Notes: generated by a model not told the origin, from the letters alone. A stretch of DNA of 64,000 bases from Alphaproteobacteria bacterium (GCA_005883305.1 VBAC01000002.1:304527-368526); one strand, 5' to 3'; counted from the stretch's first letter, positions 54,157 to 63,908 are shown. Numbers and translations: made by a program.

Positions 54157-54953
54157 CCATCCGCACCATCCTGGTCGACGACGAGCCGCTGGCCATCCAG
54201 GGCCTTCAGCTTCGTCTCGAGAAGTTCGACGACGTCGACATCGTCGACACCTGCTCGAACGGGCGCGAGGCGATCAGGAGCATCAAGACCCACAAGCCGG
54301 ATCTCGTCTTCCTCGACATCCAGATGCCGGGCTTCGACGGCTTCTCGGTGATCCAGGGGCTGATGGAGGTCGAGCCGCCCTTGTTCGTCTTCGTCACCGC
54401 TTATTCGGACCATGCGCTTCGCGCCTTCGAGGCCGACGCGGTCGACTATCTGATGAAGCCGGTCGATGAATCCCGCCTCGCCGACACGCTCGAGCGGGTC
54501 CGCGTCCGGCTCGCCGAGAAGCGCGGGGTCGAGGAGGTGGCGGCGCTCAAGGAGGTGCTGGCCGAGGTCGCCCCCGAGGCGGCGGAGAATGTCGACGGAG
54601 TCGAGGACGCGCACAGCTCGAACCGCTACGAGAAGATGATCAACATCAAGGATCGCGGCCAGATCTTCCGGGTCGACGTCGACAGCATCGAGAAGATCGA
54701 CGCCGCCGGCGATTACATGTGCATCTACACCGGCGACAACACCTTGATCCTGCGCGAGACGATGAAGGACCTGGAAAAGCGCCTCGATCCGCGCCGCTTC
54801 CAGCGCGTCCACCGCTCGACTATCGTCAATCTCGACCAGGTGAAGCAGGTCAAGCCGCACACCAACGGCGAATGCTTCCTCGTGCTCGGATCGGGATCGC
54901 AAGTGAAGGTCAGCCGTTCCTATCGCGACGTGGTGGCGCGGTTCGTCCACTAG
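54153..54953 (+). CDS. LytTR-family response regulator
   Basis: A 266-residue regulator. Receiver domain 1-120 (TILVDDEPLAI, LVFLDIQMPGFDG with phospho-Asp about 55, FVTAYSDHALRAF, DYLMKPVD). The LytTR DNA-binding domain covers about residues 160-266 (IEKIDAAGDYMCIYTGD, RFQRVHRSTIVNLDQV, VSRSYRDVV). It forms a two-component system with the adjacent kinase; targets are unknown. Confidence 0.95.
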   Translation: MTIRTILVDDEPLAIQGLQLRLEKFDDVDIVDTCSNGREAIRSIKTHKPDLVFLDIQMPGFDGFSVIQGLMEVEPPLFVFVTAYSDHALRAFEADAVDYLMKPVDESRLADTLERVRVRLAEKRGVEEVAALKEVLAEVAPEAAENVDGVEDAHSSNRYEKMINIKDRGQIFRVDVDSIEKIDAAGDYMCIYTGDNTLILRETMKDLEKRLDPRRFQRVHRSTIVNLDQVKQVKPHTNGECFLVLGSGSQVKVSRSYRDVVARFVH

Positions 54954-54961
54954 GAGGCGCG

Positions 54962-55231
54962 ATGCTTTTCCTGTTGCTCATCCAGGCGGCGGCCCAGGCG
55001 CCGGACATCCAGCTCGACGCGCGGGTTCATGCCCGGGAGGTGCGGATCGAGCGGCGGGGAGAGGCCACCCTCCAGGTGACCGGCGGGCCCGGCAGCGACG
55101 TCCGCACCGTGAAGCCCGACACGCAGGGGCGGAACCGGCTGCGCAACGTGGACGTGGAGGTCCATGCCGAGGCGCGGATAGCCGACCCCGCGCAAAATCC
55201 CCCGGAGCCGGAAACCCCCGCTCCGCAATGA
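54962..55231 (+). CDS. Small possibly secreted protein
   Basis: An 89-residue protein beginning MLFLLLIQAAAQAPD, a short hydrophobic leader with a possible cleavage after AQA. The rest is charged, with IQLDARVHAREVRIERRGEATLQVTG and a proline-rich end. AGGAGGCG precedes the ATG directly after the regulator stop, so it is probably in the same operon as the two-component system. Function unknown. Confidence 0.65.
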   Translation: MLFLLLIQAAAQAPDIQLDARVHAREVRIERRGEATLQVTGGPGSDVRTVKPDTQGRNRLRNVDVEVHAEARIADPAQNPPEPETPAPQ

Positions 55232-55264
55232 CGTTACACCCCCCGTAAAAACAGGGAGTGTCAC

Positions 55265-55951
55265 ATGCGCCGTCCGAAGACCTCAGCCGCGCTCGCCGCG
55301 GCCGCAGCCGCCTTGATCGTCGCCACGCCAGCCGCAGCGCAGCAGCGCAATCGCGATGCGCAGGCGCCGTCCCAGCCTTCGCCGCTCGCCCAGCAGGCCA
55401 TGGCCTCCGGGGACCAGCCCGACGTGCTGCTGGACGTGCCGAACCTTTCGGTCGAGCAGCTCACGATCGAGGTCAACAATCTCGACGCCAACCTCTCGCT
55501 CGACGCGCGGCTGGCCAACATCCTCCACCTGACAGCGGGCGCCAGCGCCCATATCGACAATGTGAAGATCGACATTCGCGGAGTCAGGGCGCAGGCGACG
55601 TTGATCGTCCGGCTCGACAATGTCCGGGCGATCATCGAGCGGACGCTGCAGACGCTCGACAACAACCCGCAGCTCGTGACCCAGCTGCTGTCCAGCGTCG
55701 ACAATACGGTCAACACCGTCGGAGGAGTCGCCAACAATACGGTGAGGACGGTCGGCGGCGTGGCCGGCGGGCTGCTCCAGAACGGCCAGGTGCTCGACCT
55801 CGCCCGGGCGGGCCTGACCGAGGTCTCCCAGACGGTCAACACGGCCGGCCAGACGGTTCGGCGGGTGACCGACCGCAGCGGCAATTTGCTCGAGGTCGTG
55901 ACCGACACGGCCAACCGGGTCGTCTCTTCGCGGCGGCTGCAGGGGCAATAG
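55265..55951 (+). CDS. Secreted protein with Val/Asn/Thr-rich repeats
   Basis: A 228-residue protein with a signal peptide ending PAAAQ. A proline/glutamine-rich stretch is followed by LSVEQLTIEVNNLDANLSLDARLANI and a series of short imperfect repeats (VDNTVNTVGGVANN, TVRTVGGVAGG, then VSQTVNTAGQTVRRVTD). Periodicity suggests a long amphipathic helix or coiled structure. GGGAG lies upstream. No family recognised. Confidence 0.75.
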   Translation: MRRPKTSAALAAAAAALIVATPAAAQQRNRDAQAPSQPSPLAQQAMASGDQPDVLLDVPNLSVEQLTIEVNNLDANLSLDARLANILHLTAGASAHIDNVKIDIRGVRAQATLIVRLDNVRAIIERTLQTLDNNPQLVTQLLSSVDNTVNTVGGVANNTVRTVGGVAGGLLQNGQVLDLARAGLTEVSQTVNTAGQTVRRVTDRSGNLLEVVTDTANRVVSSRRLQGQ

Positions 55952-55988
55952 CTTCGGTATCGCGGCGCGGGGTGCTACACTCCGCGCC

Positions 55989-56747
55989 ATGACCGCTTCC
56001 GACAAGGCCCGCGCCTTCGCCGCGCTACACGTGCCCGGCGATCCGGTGATTCTCTACAACATCTGGGACGCGGGCAGCGCGAAGGTGGTGGCGGAGGCGG
56101 GCGCCAAGGCGATCGCCACCGGCAGCCATCCGGTTGCCGACGCGAACGGCTTTCCCGACGGCCAGCAGATGCCGATCGCGCTCGTCCTCGCCAATGCGGA
56201 GCGCGTGGTGCGCGCCGTGGAGCTTCCGGTGACGGTCGATTTCGAGGGCGCCTATGCGGTCGAGCCCGAAGCGGCGGCGGCCAATGTTGCGCGGCTTGCG
56301 GAGACCGGCGCGGTCGGCTGCAATTTCGAGGATCAGGTGGTCGGGGGCGAAGGCCTTCATCCGATCGCGCTGCAGGCGGCGCGGATCCGCGCGATCCGTT
56401 CAGCGGTCGGGCCGGATTTTTTCATCAACGCGCGCACCGACCTGTTTTTAAAGGCCGGACTCGACAAGCATGACGAGGCCCTCGTCGATTAGGGGCTGGA
56501 GCGCGCCCGAGCCTTCGCCGATGCGGGCGCGAGCGGCGTCTTCGTGCCCCTGCTCGCCGATCTCGCCTTGCTCGAGCGCTTCTGCAGGGCCTCGCCGCTG
56601 CCGGTCAATTTCATCGCCTTCCCCGGCGCGCCGCCCAATGCCGAGGCGGCGGCCGCGGGCGTCGCGCGGATCAGCTACGGGCCCTATCCGCTGCGCCGGA
56701 TGATGAAGGCGCTCGGCGACGCAGCGCGCGAGGCGTTCAGCGGCTGA
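55989..56747 (+). pseudogene. PEP mutase/isocitrate lyase-family protein with in-frame TAG
   Basis: The frame starts at 55989 (DPVILYNIWDAGSAKVVAEAG) and follows the PEP-mutase family through NFEDQVVGGEG and FFINARTDLF. It meets TAG at 56490-56492 and then continues in the same frame with GLERARAFADAGASGVFVPLL to a normal end at 56747. A full product would be about 252 residues, the normal family size. A single base change explains the break (for example from CAG, GAG or TGG). Without it the gene would act on C-C or C-P bonds of small acids. There is no visible Shine-Dalgarno sequence; a perfect hairpin (55964-55988) ends at the ATG. Confidence 0.8.
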
Positions 56748-56762
56748 CGCCGACGCCGCGGC

Positions 56763-58004
56763 CTAGCGGGCTGCCTTGCGCTTCAGGAAGGCGAAGAAGG
56801 AGCCGCCCGAGGAGGACTTCAGCACGGTCCGGCGGAACAAGCGCGACGACACCCGGATGATCAGCACGACCCACAAAGCCTGCCACGCCAAAGCGAGCAG
56901 ATGGGGCCAGAGGCTGGCCGACTGGGCGCCGAAAGCGACCATCGCCAGCGGCGAGCTGAACGGAACGAGATAGGCGGCCCAGGCAAGCGCTCCGCCCTCG
57001 CTGCTGACGACGTTCACCGCCAGCATGAACATCATGAGCTGCAGAAGCACCACCGGCATCGAGATGGTCTGGATCTCGCGCATCGTGCTCGCCTGAGCGC
57101 CGATGCCGAGCAGGAGCGCTCCGAGCACCATGAAGTTCATCGCATAATAAAGCAGGATCAGCACGATCCACAGCGGCCAGCCAATTGCCGGCGACACGTC
57201 CGGCATCTCCGCCCAGTTCGTCGCCAGCCCGAAATAGGTGTAGCCCAGTCCGGCCATGCCCGCCCACACGCCGATCCCGACCATGGAAGCGCCCAGCATG
57301 GCCAGCAACTTGCCGAGAAAGATCGAGTCGAGCGGAAGGGCGGCGGCCAGCACCTCGATGATCTTGTTCGATTTTTCTTCGACCAATGTCGAGAGCGACA
57401 GGGTTGCGAGCAGGATCGTCGCCATGAAGATCAAGGTCTGCCCGATCCTGGCGAGCAGGCGGCGAAGCATCTGGAGGTTGCCGGCCGCATTGGCGGTCAC
57501 TTCCCGGGCGACCGGCGCTGCCGACGCCCGCGCGCCCGCCGCGTCGAGCGCCGCGCTTCGCCGCGCCTCGTCGACGACCAGCTGGAGCCGCCGCCCCGCG
57601 AAATCGTCGATCCTCGCCGGCCCCGTAAGCACGGGCGCATCGAGCGTTCCACTGAGGACGGCCGAATAGGATTCCTCCTGATCGGCGAGCAATGCGCGCG
57701 CCTGGACCCGGACATTCTGCGCCGGCCCCACCGTCCGGAGCTTTGGAAACGACATTTCGGAGGTCTGGGCCGCGAGCCTCGATCGCGCCGCATTGAGCGC
57801 GTCGGCCGTTGCGCTGTCGGTGACGAGCGCGACGACGGGCTGATTGGCGCCGCGCTCGGCCTGTTCCGAAGCTCCGGCGACGAAAAAGGAGAGGCCGAAC
57901 ATGATGACCGGCGCGAGCAGAAACAGAATGAAGCTTCGCGAATAGACGGTGGCGACGAAATCGCGCCTGGCGATAACCCAGGCGGCCTCGAACGGGCTCA
58001 TCAT
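56763..58004 (-). CDS. ABC-2 type transporter permease, NatB-like
   Basis: A 413-residue membrane protein: first helix RSFILFLLAPVIMFGLSFFV, a large extracytoplasmic domain (about residues 45-180), then five helices with the EEKSNKIIEVLAAALPLDSIFLGKLLAM motif characteristic of NatB/YhaP sodium or drug exporters. ATGA overlap with the ATPase gene. Exports an unidentified substrate. Confidence 0.9.
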   Translation of the reverse strand: MMSPFEAAWVIARRDFVATVYSRSFILFLLAPVIMFGLSFFVAGASEQAERGANQPVVALVTDSATADALNAARSRLAAQTSEMSFPKLRTVGPAQNVRVQARALLADQEESYSAVLSGTLDAPVLTGPARIDDFAGRRLQLVVDEARRSAALDAAGARASAAPVAREVTANAAGNLQMLRRLLARIGQTLIFMATILLATLSLSTLVEEKSNKIIEVLAAALPLDSIFLGKLLAMLGASMVGIGVWAGMAGLGYTYFGLATNWAEMPDVSPAIGWPLWIVLILLYYAMNFMVLGALLLGIGAQASTMREIQTISMPVVLLQLMMFMLAVNVVSSEGGALAWAAYLVPFSSPLAMVAFGAQSASLWPHLLALAWQALWVVLIIRVSSRLFRRTVLKSSSGGSFFAFLKRKAAR

Positions 58005-58951
58005 GCCGCCTCTCCGAAATCTGCCTGGGCGCTTTGCTCCATCTCCCGCGCCGCGCTTTCGCCGGCGATCGCGACGAAAGCGTCGTGGAGGCCGCTGCGC
58101 TCGATCGAAAGCTCCTCGATTCCGGCCCCGCCGTCGAGCAGGGATCTGAGCAAGGGCTCGACGCCGCCCTTGGGGAGCTCGAACTGCCAGTGGCCGCCGC
58201 TCTCGCGCGCGTCGCGCGGCAGCGCCTGGCGCCACGGGCCGTCGGCATTGCGGGTCTTGAGCCGGACCTGCGGGCGGAGCCGGTCGCGGGCTTCCGAAAC
58301 CAGCCCCTCGAAGCGGATCTTGCCGCCGGCGATGATCGCGATCCGCTCGCACAGGCGCTCGGCATGGTGGATGACGTGGGTCGAGAAGATCACCGTCGTG
58401 CCCGCCGCCGCCTCGTCGCGGATCAGGCTTTCGAGCCGGCCCTGGTTGATCGCGTCGAGGCCGGAGAAAGGCTCGTCGAGCACGACCAGCTTCGGCTTGT
58501 GGACGATCGTTCCGAACAGCTGGATCGTCTGCGCCATCCCCTTGGAAAGGCTCTTGATCGGCTTGTCGACATAGTCGCCGAGCCCGTTCTGCTCGAGCAG
58601 GATGGCGGCCCGCTTGCGCCCGACCTCGAGCGGCAGGCCGCGCAGAGCGCCCATGAAGGCGATCGCCTCGCGCGTGGCCATCGCCGGATAGAGGCCTCGC
58701 TCCTCGGGCAAATAGCCGACGATCGCCGCCGCCTCGAGCGGCCGCTCATGCCCCAGCAGGGTCCGCCGGCCGGCGTCGGGCTCGATGATCCCGAGCAGCA
58801 TTCGAAGCGTGGTGGTTTTCCCGGCGCCGTTCGGCCCCAATATACCGTAGATGGCGCCCTGGGGGACGGCGAGGTCGATCCCGCTCACCGCCGCCTTGCC
58901 GTCGAAGGATTTGACGAGGCCTTTGGCCTCGATCGCTGGACCTGCTTGCAC
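58001..58951 (-). CDS. ABC transporter ATP-binding protein, NatA-like
   Basis: A 316-residue ATPase with Walker A GPNGAGKTT, Q-loop region (YLPEERGLYP), signature LSKGMAQ, Walker B LVVLDEPFSGLD and H-loop STHVIHHAE. The YLPEERGLYP sequence is typical of NatA/YhaQ. C-terminal about 90 residues form an accessory domain. Heads the two-gene export operon and is divergent from queG. Confidence 0.93.
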   Translation of the reverse strand: MQAGPAIEAKGLVKSFDGKAAVSGIDLAVPQGAIYGILGPNGAGKTTTLRMLLGIIEPDAGRRTLLGHERPLEAAAIVGYLPEERGLYPAMATREAIAFMGALRGLPLEVGRKRAAILLEQNGLGDYVDKPIKSLSKGMAQTIQLFGTIVHKPKLVVLDEPFSGLDAINQGRLESLIRDEAAAGTTVIFSTHVIHHAERLCERIAIIAGGKIRFEGLVSEARDRLRPQVRLKTRNADGPWRQALPRDARESGGHWQFELPKGGVEPLLRSLLDGGAGIEELSIERSGLHDAFVAIAGESAAREMEQSAQADFGEAA

Positions 58952-58995
58952 TTGACTTCATGTCCCCGAAGAGAACTGGTTCGTAACGGTAGAAG

Positions 58996-60111
58996 ATGTT
59001 GACAGGCAAGACAAAGCTTCGCTCCGAATTCGAGGAGAAGGCGCGCGCGCTGGGCTTTTGCGCGTTCGGCGTGGCCCGCGCCGACTCCGCGCCGCTGACC
59101 GCCGAGCGGCTGCGCGCCTGGCTTGAATCGGGCGCCCACGGCGACATGATCTGGATGGAGGAGAGCGCGGAGCGGCGCGGCTCGCCGGCCGGCTTGTGGC
59201 CCGAAGCGAAGAGCGTGATCGCGCTTGGCATGAGCTATGCGCCGCAGGGCGATCCGCTGGCGCTCGCCGCCGCTGCGGACCGGGGGCGGATCTCCGTCTA
59301 CGCCCAGGGCTCGGACTATCATGACCTGATCAAGAAGGCGCTGAAGGCGCTGGCGCGCTGGCTGGTCGATCAATCCGGCTGTGACCTAAAGGTCTTCGTC
59401 GACACCGCGCCGGTAATGGAAAAGCCGCTCGCCGAAGCGGCGGGGCTGGGCTGGCAGGGCAAGCACACCAACCTGGTCAGCCGCGCCGACGGCAGCTGGC
59501 TGTTTCTCGGCGCGATCTACACCACCCTGGAGCTGGGCGAGGACCTGCCGCCGGACGCGCCCCACGCGCCGCGCTGCGGCTCGTGCCGGGCGTGCCTCGA
59601 TGCCTGTCCGACCAACGCCTTTCCGGCGCCCTTCCAGCTCGATGCGCGGCGCTGCATCTCCTACCTGACGATCGAGCATAAGGGGCCGATCCCGGAGGAA
59701 TTCCGGGCCGCGATGGGCAACCGGATCTACGGCTGCGACGATTGCCTGGCCGTCTGCCCCTGGAACCGCTTCGCCGACGCCGCCCGGGCGAACCGGGCCT
59801 TCCTGCCCCGCGCCGAACTCGCCGCCCCCGCGCTCGCCGACCTTCTCCAGCTCGACGATTCCGGCTTCCGCCGGGTCTTCGCGGGCTCTCCGATCAAGCG
59901 GATCGGGCGGAACCGGATGGTGCGCAACGCGGCGATCGCCGCGGGGAATAGCGGGCTCCCCGAGCTGGCGCCGATCCTGGAGCGGCTCGTCAAGGACGAG
60001 GACGAAGTGGTGGCCGAAGCGGCGCGCTGGGCGCTGGGCCGTCTGGGACAATCCTCCCCTGCATTTGCAGGGGAGGGGGACCATGCGCAGCATGGTGGAG
60101 GGGCTTTTTGA
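58996..60111 (+). CDS. queG: Epoxyqueuosine reductase
   Basis: A 371-residue cobalamin- and iron-sulphur-dependent enzyme, last step of queuosine synthesis on t[30 protein letters not shown] carries the catalytic region; two 4Fe-4S clusters bind at [12 protein letters not shown] and [11 protein letters not shown]; a HEAT-like C-terminal part follows. The last ~20 residues (from about 352) and the stop are encoded by an inverted-repeat element at 60050-60175, replacing the native end. Confidence 0.95.
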   Translation: MLTGKTKLRSEFEEKARALGFCAFGVARADSAPLTAERLRAWLESGAHGDMIWMEESAERRGSPAGLWPEAKSVIALGMSYAPQGDPLALAAAADRGRISVYAQGSDYHDLIKKALKALARWLVDQSGCDLKVFVDTAPVMEKPLAEAAGLGWQGKHTNLVSRADGSWLFLGAIYTTLELGEDLPPDAPHAPRCGSCRACLDACPTNAFPAPFQLDARRCISYLTIEHKGPIPEEFRAAMGNRIYGCDDCLAVCPWNRFADAARANRAFLPRAELAAPALADLLQLDDSGFRRVFAGSPIKRIGRNRMVRNAAIAAGNSGLPELAPILERLVKDEDEVVAEAARWALGRLGQSSPAFAGEGDHAQHGGGAF

Positions 60112-60175
60112 GCAAAGAAGGCCCCTCCACCGCTCTTCGAGCGGTCCCCCTCCCCTCGACATCGAGGGGAGGATT
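60050..60175. repeat. Two-hairpin inverted doublet at the end of queG
   Basis: Left copy: CCTCCCCTGCA/TGCAGGGGAGG hairpin, then CCATGC, loop GCA, GCATGG, then TGGAGGGGC. Right copy (minus strand): CCTCCCCTCGA/TCGAGGGGAGG hairpin, then CCGCTC, loop GAA, GAGCGG, then TGGAGGGGC. Outer ends AATCC/GGATT. The copies are separated by about 16 bases, with no gene. The design is the same as for the DUF559 cassette ends. Confidence 0.88.
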
Positions 60176-60180
60176 CAGCC

Positions 60181-60552
60181 TCACCGCGCCTGCGGCCGGC
60201 GGTTGAGCGCGGCGACGCAGGACGCGCGGTCCATATCGCGCCCGTCGGGCAGCCGGGCGTCGACATGGGTCACGACCGGCTCCGCTCCAGCGCGGGGCGG
60301 ATAGAGATAGGCGTCGAGCACGCAGACGGGCCCGAGGAACTGGAGCTTGCGCGCCGGCCCTTCGCGGGCGTCGAGGTCGGCGGGGCCGAACTCGGCGATC
60401 AGGGCGCGCGCGTTGGCGCCCATCACGCCTTCCAGCCCGAGCGCGCTGTAGGTGGGTGCCACCGGTTCGGCCGGCGGCGCGGTGGTCGGAGTCGCGCAGG
60501 CGGCGAGGAGGGCGGTGAGTGCGATCGCCGCGAACAGGGACCTGGCTTGCAT
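60181..60552 (-). CDS. Small lipoprotein
   Basis: A 123-residue protein with lipobox LLAAC (Cys about 19), a short Thr/Pro linker and a domain GVMGANARALIAEFGPADLDAREGPARKLQFLGPVCVLDAYLYP. This resembles the SmpA/OmlA-like pattern of small envelope lipoproteins. Its stop lies six bases from the repeat element. Function unknown. Confidence 0.8.
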   Translation of the reverse strand: MQARSLFAAIALTALLAACATPTTAPPAEPVAPTYSALGLEGVMGANARALIAEFGPADLDAREGPARKLQFLGPVCVLDAYLYPPRAGAEPVVTHVDARLPDGRDMDRASCVAALNRRPQAR

Positions 60553-60645
60553 CGCGCCCACGGAATCACGTTCCGCGCGGCTCGGCAAGCGGCAAAACGC
60601 CCGACGTGCCTCCCCTCGCGCCAGGAAGCGCGCTAGAAGCGCCGT

Positions 60646-61059
60646 ATGCCGCCCTTCCACCTCGCCTTCCCCGTCCACGACCTCGCCGCCGCCCGCGCCT
60701 TCTACGGCGGCCTGCTCGGCTGCCCGGAGGGGCGCAGCTCGGACGAATGGATCGACTTCAACTTCTTCGGCCACCAAATCGTCGCCCATCTCGTGCCGGG
60801 GACGGTCGGCGAGCGGGCAAGCAATGCGGTCGACGGCCACGACGTGCCGGTGCCGCATTTCGGCGCTGTGCTTGGGATGGCCGAATGGGAGGCGCTGGCG
60901 GAGCGGCTCGAAGCGGCGGGCGTCGATTTCGCCATGGCGCCGACGGTGCGCTTCCGCGGTCAGCCGGGAGAACAGGCGACGATGTTCTTCAAGGATCCCA
61001 GCGGCAACGCGCTGGAGATCAAGGCGATGGCCGACCCCGAAAACCTGTTCGCCCGCTAG
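60646..61059 (+). CDS. VOC-superfamily protein
   Basis: A 137-residue glyoxalase-like protein: [27 protein letters not shown] with the first metal-ligand histidine, [22 protein letters not shown] (second His), and [17 protein letters not shown] (glutamate). This set of ligands is like that of catechol-dioxygenase-like/glyoxalase VOC enzymes, so metal-dependent activity is plausible. Confidence 0.9.
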   Translation: MPPFHLAFPVHDLAAARAFYGGLLGCPEGRSSDEWIDFNFFGHQIVAHLVPGTVGERASNAVDGHDVPVPHFGAVLGMAEWEALAERLEAAGVDFAMAPTVRFRGQPGEQATMFFKDPSGNALEIKAMADPENLFAR

Positions 61060-61084
61060 AGCATGAGCGTTTGACGGCCTCGCT

Positions 61085-61188
61085 CCGCTCATCCTGAGGA
61101 GCCGCTGAGCGAAGTCGAAGCGGCGTCTCGAAGGACGGTCCTTCGAGACGGGCCCTCGACAAGCTCGGTCCCTCCTCAGGATGAGCGG
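61085..61188. repeat. Inverted-repeat element between convergent genes
   Basis: Perfect outer arms CCGCTCATCCTGAGGAG (61085-61101) and its complement at 61172-61188, with an inner pair around GTCTCGAAGGAC/GTCCTTCGAGAC. Same family as 34437-34549. It lies between the VOC gene and the convergent flavin reductase gene. Confidence 0.88.
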
Positions 61189-61210
61189 CTCAACATAAGC
61201 CGATCATGTC

Positions 61211-61702
61211 CTAGTCCGCGCAACCGCCGAACTTGCCGTCGAGATAGACGAGTGGTGCGACTTCCTCGCGCATCACCACCTCCTCGACCACGCCGATGAA
61301 GATCGAATGGGTGCCGAAGCGGTGATGGTCGATCCGCCGGCAGAGGATCGAGGCCTGGGCGTTCCTGAGCCGCGGCGGAGTCACGCAATCATTGTCCCAG
61401 CCGCGCACGAAGCGCTGAGCCTCCAGCCGCCGGTCGGCGAAGATCGTCGCCACCTCGGCCTGGTCGCGGTGCAGGACGTTGACGTTGAAGTGAACCACGT
61501 TCTCGATCTTGGGGTGGACCGAGGCCGCCTGGTTGACGCAGACGAGAAGGCTCGGCGGGTCCATCGAAACGACCGAGACCGCGGTGGCGGTGATTCCCAG
61601 CGGCTTGCCATCGACGCAGATCGAGATGACGTTCACCGTCGCGGCGACCCGGCGCATCGCCTGCTTGAACGCCTCGACAAGGGCGGGCTCGGTCTCGTTC
61701 AT
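61211..61702 (-). CDS. Flavin reductase-like protein
   Basis: A 163-residue FMN-binding protein of the flavin reductase/HpaC family: [17 protein letters not shown] start, [22 protein letters not shown] (flavin site), [19 protein letters not shown], and [10 protein letters not shown] end. It could supply reduced flavin to an oxygenase. Its ATG overlaps the stop of the arginase-family gene (ATGA). Confidence 0.9.
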   Translation of the reverse strand: MNETEPALVEAFKQAMRRVAATVNVISICVDGKPLGITATAVSVVSMDPPSLLVCVNQAASVHPKIENVVHFNVNVLHRDQAEVATIFADRRLEAQRFVRGWDNDCVTPPRLRNAQASILCRRIDHHRFGTHSIFIGVVEEVVMREEVAPLVYLDGKFGGCAD

Positions 61703-62577
61703 CGGGCGCGCGCCTTGAAGCCGGCGAGGATCTCGCAGACCCAGCGGCCCGCGGTCAAGGCGCTGATGTCCGAAAGGTCGAGGCTCGGGTCGAACTCGGT
61801 GAGGTCGACCAGGCGCACCCGGGGTTCGGCGGCGAGGCGCCTCGCGAAGTCGAAGAACATCCGAACCGGCATTCCGCCCGGGCGGGCGCCGGGAGCGCCG
61901 GGAAGCTGGGCGCGGTCGATCACGTCGATGTCGAAATCGACGGCGATGGCCTCGACATGGGCGAGCCGCTCCCAGACGGAGTCGAGGAGCATCAGCCCGT
62001 CCTCGATGCATTGGTGGATTGTGAAGGTGCTTGCCTCCGCGGCGAGCGCGTCGTCGTGCATCTTCTTGGTATTGGCGAAGGGGGCGAGGCCGATCTGGAC
62101 GAGGTTGCGCCCGGGCAGCCCATCCTCGAGCAGGCAGCGCACCGGATTGCCGTTCATCGGCCCGCGATCGGTGTCGCGCATGTCGAAATGGGCGTCGAGG
62201 GTGATCAGGCCGACCTGGCTCAGCGGCAGGCCGAGGCCGCGGACGGCCGGGCGGGTCACCGCATTGTTGCCGCCGAGCAGGATGGTGAGCGCGTGCGACG
62301 CGGTCGCGCCGAGCACGGCGTTGCGGATCGGATCGAATCCATCCGAGGGCGAGACGCCGCGGACGGGCACCTCGCCCAGGTCGCGGACGGCGAGGTCGAG
62401 CTCGTCACCGGTCTCCAGATCGTAGGTGCTGAACCGCCTCAGCGTCCGCCGCACGATTTCCGGCGCGAGATCGCAGCGGCCCGGCGTGACCGACCCCTTC
62501 TCCATTGGCGCGCCTAGCAGGGCGATCGGCGCGCCCGGATCGTCGGTCAGAAGGTCGGCGACGGATTTCCAGCTCAT
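61699..62577 (-). CDS. Arginase-family hydrolase, HutG-like
   Basis: A 292-residue ureohydrolase-fold protein. Metal motifs DAHFD and DFDIDVID are present, but the first motif, usually GGDHS or GGGHE, is GGNNAVT, so one manganese-ligand histidine is replaced by asparagine. It lies beside hutI, so formimidoylglutamate or N-formylglutamate hydrolysis is the most likely role; agmatinase-like activity cannot be excluded. Start 62577 ([10 protein letters not shown]) was preferred to 62604. Divergent from hutI with 39 bases between. Confidence 0.82.
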   Translation of the reverse strand: MSWKSVADLLTDDPGAPIALLGAPMEKGSVTPGRCDLAPEIVRRTLRRFSTYDLETGDELDLAVRDLGEVPVRGVSPSDGFDPIRNAVLGATASHALTILLGGNNAVTRPAVRGLGLPLSQVGLITLDAHFDMRDTDRGPMNGNPVRCLLEDGLPGRNLVQIGLAPFANTKKMHDDALAAEASTFTIHQCIEDGLMLLDSVWERLAHVEAIAVDFDIDVIDRAQLPGAPGARPGGMPVRMFFDFARRLAAEPRVRLVDLTEFDPSLDLSDISALTAGRWVCEILAGFKARAR

Positions 62578-62616
62578 CCTTTGCTCATATACGCGCCCTC
62601 GCATAGAAGGCGAGCC

Positions 62617-63828
62617 ATGTGGGACAGGCTACTGGTCGACTGCAACATCGCGACGATGGACCCGGCGGTCGCGGGGCCGTTCGGGGCGATCGAGAACGGC
62701 GCGATCGGAATGGCCGACGGGCGGATCGTCCGCGTCGGCCGGCGCACCGAGCTCGCCGGCTATCAGGCGAAGCGCGTCGAGACCCTGAAAGGCGCGTGGA
62801 TCACGCCGGGCCTGGTCGATTGCCACACGCACCTGGTGTTCGGCGGCGACCGGGCGGGCGAGTTCGAGCAAAGGCTGGAGGGCGCGACCTACGAGGAGAT
62901 CGCCCGCGCCGGCGGCGGCATCGCCTCGACGGTGAAGGCGACCCGCGCGGCAAGTCTGGAGGAACTGGTCGAAGCTTCGCGGCCGCGCCTCAGGGCGCTG
63001 ATGGCGGGGGGCGTGACCACGGTCGAGATCAAGTCGGGCTACGGCCTCGACATCGAGACCGAGCTCAAGATGCTGAAGGCCGCCAAGGCCCTCGGCGAGA
63101 GCGAGACGGTGCGCGTAGAGCGGACGTTGCTCGCGCTCCACGCCTTGCCGCCCGAGCTTGCCGACCGGCGCGCGGAGTTCGTGCAGCTGGCGATCCAGTC
63201 TATCCTGCCCGCCGCGGCGGCGCAGGGCCTGGCGAGCGCGGTCGATGCCTATTGCGAGACGATCGGCTTCACCCCCGATGAGGTCGCCAGCCTGTTCGAA
63301 GCGGCGAAGGCCCACGGCCTTGCCGTCAAGCTCCATGCCGAGCAGCTCTCCAACCTCCACGGCGCCGCGCTCGCCGCCGAATATGGCGCGCTTTCGGCCG
63401 ACCATGTCGAATATCTCGACGAGGACGGGGTGAAGGCGATGGCGCAGGCCGGAACGGTGGCCGTGCTGCTGCCCGGGGCCTTCTATGCACTGAGGGAGAC
63501 GAGGAAGCCGCCGGTCGATCTCTTCCGCAAGCACGGGGTGCCGATGGCGGTGGCGACCGACTGCAACCCGGGCACCTCGCCGACCCTGTCGCCGACCCTG
63601 ATGCTGTCGATGGCGTGCACCCTCTTCGACCTCACGCCCGAGGAGGCTCTGGCCGGGATGACCCGCGTCGGCGCGCAGGCGCTGGGCCTTCAGGACGAGA
63701 CCGGCACGATCAGCGCCGGCAAGGCCGCGGACCTTTGCATCTGGCGCATCGGCCGGCCCGCGGAGCTTTGCTACTGGATCGGGATGCCGGGGCCGGAGCG
63801 AAGGATCGTGGCGGGGGAGGATGCATGA
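62617..63828 (+). CDS. hutI: Imidazolonepropionase
   Basis: A 403-residue amidohydrolase, third step of histidine degradation (imidazolonepropionate to formimidoylglutamate). [17 protein letters not shown] (metal HxH at about 70-72), [19 protein letters not shown] and [11 protein letters not shown] are complete. The start at 62617 has AAGGCGAG upstream. Confidence 0.97.
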   Translation: MWDRLLVDCNIATMDPAVAGPFGAIENGAIGMADGRIVRVGRRTELAGYQAKRVETLKGAWITPGLVDCHTHLVFGGDRAGEFEQRLEGATYEEIARAGGGIASTVKATRAASLEELVEASRPRLRALMAGGVTTVEIKSGYGLDIETELKMLKAAKALGESETVRVERTLLALHALPPELADRRAEFVQLAIQSILPAAAAQGLASAVDAYCETIGFTPDEVASLFEAAKAHGLAVKLHAEQLSNLHGAALAAEYGALSADHVEYLDEDGVKAMAQAGTVAVLLPGAFYALRETRKPPVDLFRKHGVPMAVATDCNPGTSPTLSPTLMLSMACTLFDLTPEEALAGMTRVGAQALGLQDETGTISAGKAADLCIWRIGRPAELCYWIGMPGPERRIVAGEDA

Positions 63829-63908
63829 GCATCCTCGCCGCTCGCCGGCCCATCCCCGTTCGTGTCGAGCGAAGTCGAGACACCATTTCGAGCGGAGCCG
63901 AGAAATGA
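63825..63908 (+). other. 27-codon frame coupled to hutI and running into a repeat
   Basis: An ATG overlaps the hutI stop (ATGA, as in real operon seams) and reads [20 protein letters not shown] before ending inside the repeat at 63852-63962. It may be the remnant of the next hut gene's start, cut by the repeat, or a chance frame. Confidence 0.3.
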
